From an uncultured Corynebacterium sp. (lineage in GTDB: Bacteria; Actinomycetota; Actinomycetes; Mycobacteriales; Mycobacteriaceae): a stretch of DNA of 64,000 nucleotides. The position numbers and the translations under genes are program-made. Of this stretch, positions 59,351-64,000 are shown one piece after another (the stretch's first letter is position 1; every line of letters starts with the position of its first letter). The stretch covers positions 1 to 64,000 of the forward strand of contig CALUCD010000004.1 in NCBI GenBank assembly GCA_943914465.1, given 5' to 3'. The notes below the pieces were generated by a model. The model saw nothing but the letters and a program-made list of their open reading frames with translations. It ran no database searches and was not told the DNA's origin.

Positions 59351-61756
59351 CTAGCGCACCTCACCTGCCGCACGGTCCACAGCCCGGTTGCGCAGCGCGC
59401 GGGCGGTGCGGTCTTGGCCTTCGGCCAGTACGCGGCGTAGCCCGGCGGGTAGCGATGCATCATCGATCAGGGCTTGCGCTTTGTCGACGCTTCCCTGATC
59501 CACACTCCACCTCGGGTACATCCCCTCGAGCGTGCGCTGCGCCATCTCATTGGTGAGGCGGTCCCACAGCGCCGGGGCGACGCGGAAGTACTCGTCAGTG
59601 AATTCATCCAACCCATTTTCGAAGAACGTCAGCCCGTCCATGAGGTAGCGGGCCTCCAAGTTGGTCAGGTCTTCGCTCACCAGTTTCTCCCACGCCCACC
59701 GCTTGTCAGCAGCAGCGCGCACGCGCAGGCGAGAGATTGCGCCCTCGGAAGAATCATCTGACTCCTCATCGGCTGCAGACGGGTCCAGTGCCCCGGCAGC
59801 CACCAGGTTGGTCAACGCGAGCCAGCGAACCTCCTGGTTATCGGAGGTTTGCAGCAAGTCGCGGAAATAGGTCGTCGTTGCTTCGGTCGGCTCAAGCCGC
59901 GCCAGCGCCCGGTCAAACACCGCAGCCGGTTGCGCACCCCGAAACGCCTCATTGAGCAAGCGGAAACCCTCACCCTGCCAGGCCGGATCCACGTACTGCT
60001 TCACCGCTTGCGTGGCTTGGGCGAGCAGGCGCTCTTGTACACTTGGGTGGGTTTCACCGGCAGCCTCGCGGGCAATGAGCTGCACGAACTGCCGCGCCGG
60101 GAGGTGACCATCGCGCACCGACTCCCACAGTGATGACCACACCAGTGTGCGGGCAAGGGAATCGTCGAAGGCACCAATGTGTTCTATGGCGAAGCGTTGG
60201 TGCTCGGGGGTCAGCCCCATCAGGCAGTAGGTGAGGTCGTCATCGTTGACCAGTGCCAGGTCGTGGGGCACACCCGCCAGTTCGGCAATGTCGGTGCGCG
60301 CACCGGTGATGTCGGTTTCGATTTGATGGGTGCGTTGTAGCCGGGCGTCGACAAGCGAATACAGCCCTACCCGAACGCGGTGCGTGCGAAGGGTGTCTGC
60401 TTCCTGCACAACCGTGAACCGGTCGCTGGTGATTTCTGGGTACAGGCGGGAAACACCTGTCGTGCGCAGCCACTGCTCGGCCCAGTCAGACAGGTCGCGT
60501 CCAGAGGCGTGCTGCAGGGCCTCCAGAAGGTCATCGAAGGTCGCGTTGGCAAATGCGTGATTATCAAAGTGGCGGCGCACCCCTGCGAAAAATTCCTCAT
60601 AGCCCACATAGGCCTGCAGCTGCTTGAGCACGCTCGCGCCCTTGGCGTAGGTAATGCCGTCAAAATTCTGCTCAGCGGTTTCAATGTCCGGCGCATCAGC
60701 GGCGATCGGGTGGGTCGACGGCAGCTGATCCTGGCTATATGCCCACGCCTTTTCCACAGCGGCGAAGGTGGTCCACGCCTCGGGGTACTCGCCGATGGCG
60801 GTTTGGGCGGTGGCTGCAGAAAACGTGGCAAAGGACTCGTTGAGCCACAGGTCATCCCACCACTGCATAGTCACCAAATCGCCGAACCACATGTGTGCCA
60901 TCTCATGCAAGACGGTGTCATTGCGGCGTTCCAGGCGGTACGGGGTCGGCTCCGATGTGAATACGTACTCGTCGCGGAAGGTCACCGCACCGACGTGCTC
61001 CATTGCGCCCATGTTGTACTCGGGGCAGAAAATCTGATCGTACTTGTCGCCGAAGGGGTAGGGGCGCCCGAACGTGGCGTGGTAGAAGTCGAAGCCGTCT
61101 TTGGTCTGCGTGAAGAGGCGCTGGGCATCCAAGTGCTCCATGAGGCTCGCGCGTGCGTAGAGGCCGAGTTCGATTGTTTTGCCGTTCGTGCTGTCACGGT
61201 AGGTATCGGTGACGTGCTCGTATTCACCGGCGATGAAGGCGATGAGGTAGGTCGACAGCAGGTATTCAATCTGGGTTGACCAGGTGTTGCCCTCGCGGGT
61301 GACCGCCTCGTTGAGCACGACGGTGTAGTGCTCGGGTGCTGTGACGTGAATGTCGTAGGTGGCCTTGATGTCAGGTTGGTCAAAGCAGGCGAACACCTTC
61401 ATCGCCATCGCTGGCTCGAATTGGGAGTAGAGGTAGTCCTTGCCGTCGACCGGATCGGTGAATTTGTGCAGGCCTTCGCCGGTGCGAGTGTAGGTCACTG
61501 TGGCGTCCACGACCAGTTCGTGTGTGCCGCGGGCAAGTCGCAGCGTCCGCCCCTGGGTGGGTGCGCCATCAAGCGTTGCGCTGAACTCGTCGGCGACCAG
61601 GTCGAAGAACGTCTCACCCTCGTCGGAATCGAACCGTACCGTCGTGCGCGAGGTGAACTGCTCGGCCCCGGTCACGTCCACCTCGATGGTGTAGTGAACA
61701 TTGGAAATCAGGCGCGCGCGTGCCTGAGCGTCGTCGCGTGTGAGGTTCGTTTTCAT
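59351..61756 (-). CDS. pepN: Aminopeptidase N (M1 family)
   Basis: 801 residues from ATG 61756 (TTG 61765 rejected). A zinc metallopeptidase that removes N-terminal residues. Zinc motif HEMAHMWFGD followed by LNES (HExxH-x18-E). The exopeptidase loop reads GAMEH instead of the usual GAMEN. The long helical C-terminal ERAP-like domain is complete. Cytosolic, no signal peptide. Position equals Rv2467. Confidence 0.95.
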   Translation of the reverse strand: MKTNLTRDDAQARARLISNVHYTIEVDVTGAEQFTSRTTVRFDSDEGETFFDLVADEFSATLDGAPTQGRTLRLARGTHELVVDATVTYTRTGEGLHKFTDPVDGKDYLYSQFEPAMAMKVFACFDQPDIKATYDIHVTAPEHYTVVLNEAVTREGNTWSTQIEYLLSTYLIAFIAGEYEHVTDTYRDSTNGKTIELGLYARASLMEHLDAQRLFTQTKDGFDFYHATFGRPYPFGDKYDQIFCPEYNMGAMEHVGAVTFRDEYVFTSEPTPYRLERRNDTVLHEMAHMWFGDLVTMQWWDDLWLNESFATFSAATAQTAIGEYPEAWTTFAAVEKAWAYSQDQLPSTHPIAADAPDIETAEQNFDGITYAKGASVLKQLQAYVGYEEFFAGVRRHFDNHAFANATFDDLLEALQHASGRDLSDWAEQWLRTTGVSRLYPEITSDRFTVVQEADTLRTHRVRVGLYSLVDARLQRTHQIETDITGARTDIAELAGVPHDLALVNDDDLTYCLMGLTPEHQRFAIEHIGAFDDSLARTLVWSSLWESVRDGHLPARQFVQLIAREAAGETHPSVQERLLAQATQAVKQYVDPAWQGEGFRLLNEAFRGAQPAAVFDRALARLEPTEATTTYFRDLLQTSDNQEVRWLALTNLVAAGALDPSAADEESDDSSEGAISRLRVRAAADKRWAWEKLVSEDLTNLEARYLMDGLTFFENGLDEFTDEYFRVAPALWDRLTNEMAQRTLEGMYPRWSVDQGSVDKAQALIDDASLPAGLRRVLAEGQDRTARALRNRAVDRAAGEVR

Positions 61757-61863
61757 GCGGCCCAATCTACCGCCCGCGTCAGAGGTCGGATTCGAAGAAT
61801 GGTTACAGTGGGGCGCACGCGACCCGCGTACTCAGTGCACGACGATTCAAGGAGCAGCCCAGC

Positions 61864-62493
61864 ATGACGCAATCGACCACTCATGACGTGACGTTTTACT
61901 TCGACGTGTCCTGCCCCTTTTGCTGGCAGACCTCACGCTGGATGAAGGAAGTTGAGCAAGTGCGCGATGTTGCGGTGGAGTGGGTGCCAATGTCGCTATC
62001 GGTTCTTAACGACGGCCGCGATCTTCCCGAAGACTACGCCGCCATGATGGAAGCGAACTGGGGTCCAGCCCGAGTGTTTGCCAAGGTCAAGCAGGAAGCA
62101 CCGGAGAAGATCGATGAGCTCTACACTGCGATGGGCACGCTCATCCACGCCGGCGGCGAGGGCGGCAAGCAAGGCTACGGTGCCTATGACGAGATCATCG
62201 CACAAGCCCTTGAGCAGGTGGATCTGCCCGCCAACTTCGCCGAATGCGCGAACACGGATGTCGAAGACGACCTGTTGCGTGGCTACCATTCGCAGGCGAT
62301 GGAGGCGGTGGGTGATGAGGTGGGCACCCCGGTGTTGAAGTTGGGCGACACCGCGTTTTTCGGGCCAGTGATCACGCGCGTTCCGCAGGGCGAGGAGGCT
62401 GGGAAGCTTTTCGACGCTGCCGTCAACCTCGCCGCGTACCCTTACTTCTTCGAGTTGAAGCGCTCGAGGACTGAGAGCCCGCAGGTGGGGTAG
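61864..62493 (+). CDS. DsbA-family mycothiol-dependent oxidoreductase (Rv2466c-like)
   Basis: 209 residues from ATG 61864. Thioredoxin-fold with active site CPFC (Cys17, Cys20) and cis-Pro region GTPVLKLGD. Rv2466c, at the same place between pepN and rpiB, is a mycothiol-dependent reductase (CPWC) that activates some nitro-drugs. Cytosolic; implies mycothiol as the thiol pool. Confidence 0.88.
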   Translation: MTQSTTHDVTFYFDVSCPFCWQTSRWMKEVEQVRDVAVEWVPMSLSVLNDGRDLPEDYAAMMEANWGPARVFAKVKQEAPEKIDELYTAMGTLIHAGGEGGKQGYGAYDEIIAQALEQVDLPANFAECANTDVEDDLLRGYHSQAMEAVGDEVGTPVLKLGDTAFFGPVITRVPQGEEAGKLFDAAVNLAAYPYFFELKRSRTESPQVG

Positions 62494-62584
62494 CGCGCCC
62501 CCACGCCGCCCGTAGGTGGGGCTCTAGGTTTGTATAGCTATCCCACTGTATTTTGATGGGTTGCACTCAGGTAGTTTGAATTTT

Positions 62585-63172
62585 ATGAATAACGTGAGAG
62601 CTGCCGTCAAGGCTGTCTTCAGTGGTCTCGCCCTCCTCGGTGTCGCTGCCTGCTCTTCACCCGAGGCCGTGGACCCCGCGGTCACGTTCACTCCCGTTCG
62701 AGAGGGGTACGCGCCTGAACAGGGGCCGGTGAGCGCCCAGCCCCAGGCCGATGAGGCTGGGCGTGGCGCGTTCGCCTTTGCTTCCGGCCCGCTGGAGCTC
62801 GGCGACTACGCCGGGCACGGCGGGCCATTTGATGCCTGTGAGGCCATTGCGGATGAAGAGTTCGCCGCTGCGGGGCTCGTCAAAGGCAAGCGCCTTGAGC
62901 TTGCGGGCGGTAGCCTCGGCTGCCAGGTGCTGGCCGACAGCGGGGTGTTTCGGATTGTCACCTCAGCGCACGGTATACCTTCCGGCGAGGGGGAAGCGGC
63001 GCCGAAGACTGCACCGTCACGCATCCCGGGTGCATACACCTACACTGAGCAACCACTGTGTTATGCCGCCGTCGAGACCGTGCAGGGTGAGATTGCAGTG
63101 ACGGTCAATGACCAGGCACGCTGCCCAGACGCGATGCGGGTACTGGATAGCCTCTACGCGTTGCACACCTAG
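62585..63172 (+). CDS. Secreted lipoprotein (DUF3558-like)
   Basis: 195 residues from ATG 62585. A signal peptide (VRAAVKAVFSGLALLGVAAC) ends in a lipobox with Cys at residue 23; a Pro/Gln-rich linker follows, then a domain with three cysteines (FDACEAIADEEFAAAGL, LGCQV, PLCYAAV, RCPD) resembling DUF3558 lipoproteins of actinobacteria. Function unknown. Confidence 0.8.
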   Translation: MNNVRAAVKAVFSGLALLGVAACSSPEAVDPAVTFTPVREGYAPEQGPVSAQPQADEAGRGAFAFASGPLELGDYAGHGGPFDACEAIADEEFAAAGLVKGKRLELAGGSLGCQVLADSGVFRIVTSAHGIPSGEGEAAPKTAPSRIPGAYTYTEQPLCYAAVETVQGEIAVTVNDQARCPDAMRVLDSLYALHT

Positions 63173-63209
63173 CCCGGGTGGGCAGGGGGCCTGCGATACG
63201 CTTGGGCCC

Positions 63210-63683
63210 ATGCGAATTTACCTTGGAGCAGATCATGCCGGTTTCGAGCGAAAGAATCAGATCAAAGCACACCTCGAGGCCAAAGGCTTCGAGGTGACCG
63301 ACTGTGGGGCGCATGAATATGACGCTGCGGATGACTACCCGGCGTTTTGCATTGCTGCTGCAGAAGCGGTTGTAGCGGACCCGGGTTCACTCGGCATCGT
63401 GTTGGGGGGCTCCGGTAACGGGGAACAGATTGCCGCGAACAAGGTCAAAGGGGCCCGATGCGCACTGGCGTGGTCAGTTGAGACGGCGCAGCTCGCTCGC
63501 GAGCACAACAACGCCCAACTCATCGGCATTGGTGGTCGGATGCACACCGAAGAGGAGGCGCTGGCGATTGTTGATGCGTTTGTGACTCAGCCGTGGAGTG
63601 AAGAGGAGCGCCACCAGCGCCGCATTGACATTCTCGCGGAGTATGAGCGCACCGGTGACGCCCCGCAGGTCCCGGGCGCGTAG
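63210..63683 (+). CDS. rpiB: Ribose-5-phosphate isomerase B
   Basis: 157 residues from ATG 63210. Interconverts ribose-5-P and ribulose-5-P. Motifs: YLGADHAGFE at the N-terminus, GGSGNGEQIAANKVKGARCA (anion loop) and the catalytic His/Asp region EHNNAQLIGIGGR. Position equals Rv2465c. Confidence 0.95.
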   Translation: MRIYLGADHAGFERKNQIKAHLEAKGFEVTDCGAHEYDAADDYPAFCIAAAEAVVADPGSLGIVLGGSGNGEQIAANKVKGARCALAWSVETAQLAREHNNAQLIGIGGRMHTEEEALAIVDAFVTQPWSEEERHQRRIDILAEYERTGDAPQVPGA

Positions 63684-63705
63684 CGCACGCTCTGCGGGCG
63701 TGAAG

Positions 63706-63763
63706 TTACGAGTACAGTCGTCACAACCACCAATTGGGCGAGAAGTTACGACTATACTCGTAA
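63706..63763. promoter_or_regulatory. Tandem TTACGA/TCGTAA palindromes before the ATPase gene
   Basis: TTACGA-CTATAC-TCGTAA (63746-63763) is a palindrome with perfect 6-bp arms; TTACGA-GTACAG-TCGTCA (63706-63723) is a near copy. Both lie in a 20-base direct repeat beginning GAAGTTACGA, 40 bp apart. The second contains TATACT (63753-63758), a good -10. The layout suggests autoregulation of the ATPase gene. Confidence 0.6.
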
Positions 63764-63766
63764 ATC

Positions 63767-64000
63767 GTGACCATCTTTCCGCGCCCCCAGTACTTAGGTG
63801 AGCTCACGGCCGTCGAGGGAACCGATCTGGTGCGCCTCATCACCGGCGTGCGAAGAAGTGGAAAATCCACCCTGCTCCAGCTCTACCGTGAGCATCTCAT
63901 TACCGTGAGCATCTCATTGCTCAGGGCGTGTCCAAGGACGCGATCATCACCGTGAACTTTGAGGATCTCGCATTCGATCGCTTGCGCGACGCTGAAACCT
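63767..64000 (+). pseudogene. AAA+ ATPase (DUF4143/AAA_14 type), frameshifted and cut by the window edge
   Basis: GTG 63767 starts a protein with the Walker A motif GVRRSGKST. A 17-bp tandem duplication (63885-63901 repeated at 63902-63918) shifts the frame; the literal frame ends at 63955. Skipping one copy restores LYREHLIAQGVSKDAIITV and then NFEDLAFDRLRDAET, which is exactly the sequence expected after Walker A in this family. So the gene is recently broken, switchable, or mis-assembled. These ATPases have an unknown role and often travel as accessory genes. Confidence 0.8.

Overview
The window reads as chromosome of a high-GC mycolic-acid actinobacterium, most likely a Corynebacterium. 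Three things point there. Gene order matches two well-known blocks: cysE-cysK-ramA-murA, pgm-crcB, and nrdHIE-gntR1-nrdF-ctaD-serB as in C. glutamicum; and dinG-pncB-clpS-DUF2017-P1 peptidase-rhomboid-murI-MBL-rph-rdgB-DUF3817 plus ssb-ettA-thioesterase-glbO-pepN-MSH oxidoreductase-rpiB as in mycobacteria (Rv1329c-Rv1343c and Rv2478c-Rv2465c). A CmrA-type mycolate reductase sits next to orn. MurA carries Asp in place of the fosfomycin-target Cys, as in mycobacteria. Synteny statements come from memory of those genomes, not from a search.

Layout. 1-2.1 kb: a TetR regulator and a divergent membrane protein lie between two tRNA-Asp 3' sequences, followed by tRNA-Phe. 2.2-8.3 kb: sulfur and cell-wall core (GNAT, cysE, cysK, ramA, murA, a TsuA-TusA fusion). 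8.4-15.5 kb: FtsX-type ABC exporter, CrcB fluoride channel pair, pgm, and a MauE/DsbA-like thiol pair. 15.7-21 kb: the accessory stretch. After tRNA-Ala come a frameshifted TetR gene, an A+T-rich operon that looks like a bacteriocin cassette of the lactococcin-972 ABC group (secreted 109-aa peptide, 4-TM protein, MacB-like permease, ABC ATPase, and a 46-aa two-TM protein), an unknown gene, and a TsnR/NshR-like 23S rRNA methyltransferase. 21-24.8 kb: ogt, a fructosamine-kinase-like gene, nadE, a sugar porter and a zinc-free L36. 24.8-33.7 kb: class Ib ribonucleotide reductase with two candidate NrdR boxes, GntR1-like regulator, ctaD, serB. 33.7-44.5 kb: the conserved mycobacterial-type block. 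44.6-51.8 kb: four tRNAs (Leu, Lys, His, Arg), bcp, pncA, an L,D-transpeptidase, orn-cmrA, a regulator/membrane-protein pair with a clear palindromic operator, and two tiny acidic proteins. 51.9-63.7 kb: CopD-CtaG fusion, ssb, ettA, glbO, metB, pepN, rpiB. The window ends inside an AAA+ ATPase gene broken by a 17-bp tandem duplication.

Most exciting candidates: the 16.7-19.7 kb secreted-peptide/ABC cassette, whose peptide has three ARNG motifs and no cysteine, with a thiostrepton-type rRNA methyltransferase about 0.5 kb beyond it; the tandem operators between the first TetR gene and its membrane-protein neighbour; and the palindrome-controlled, duplication-broken ATPase at the right edge. Nothing was searched against databases, so all family calls rest on recognised motifs, length and context.
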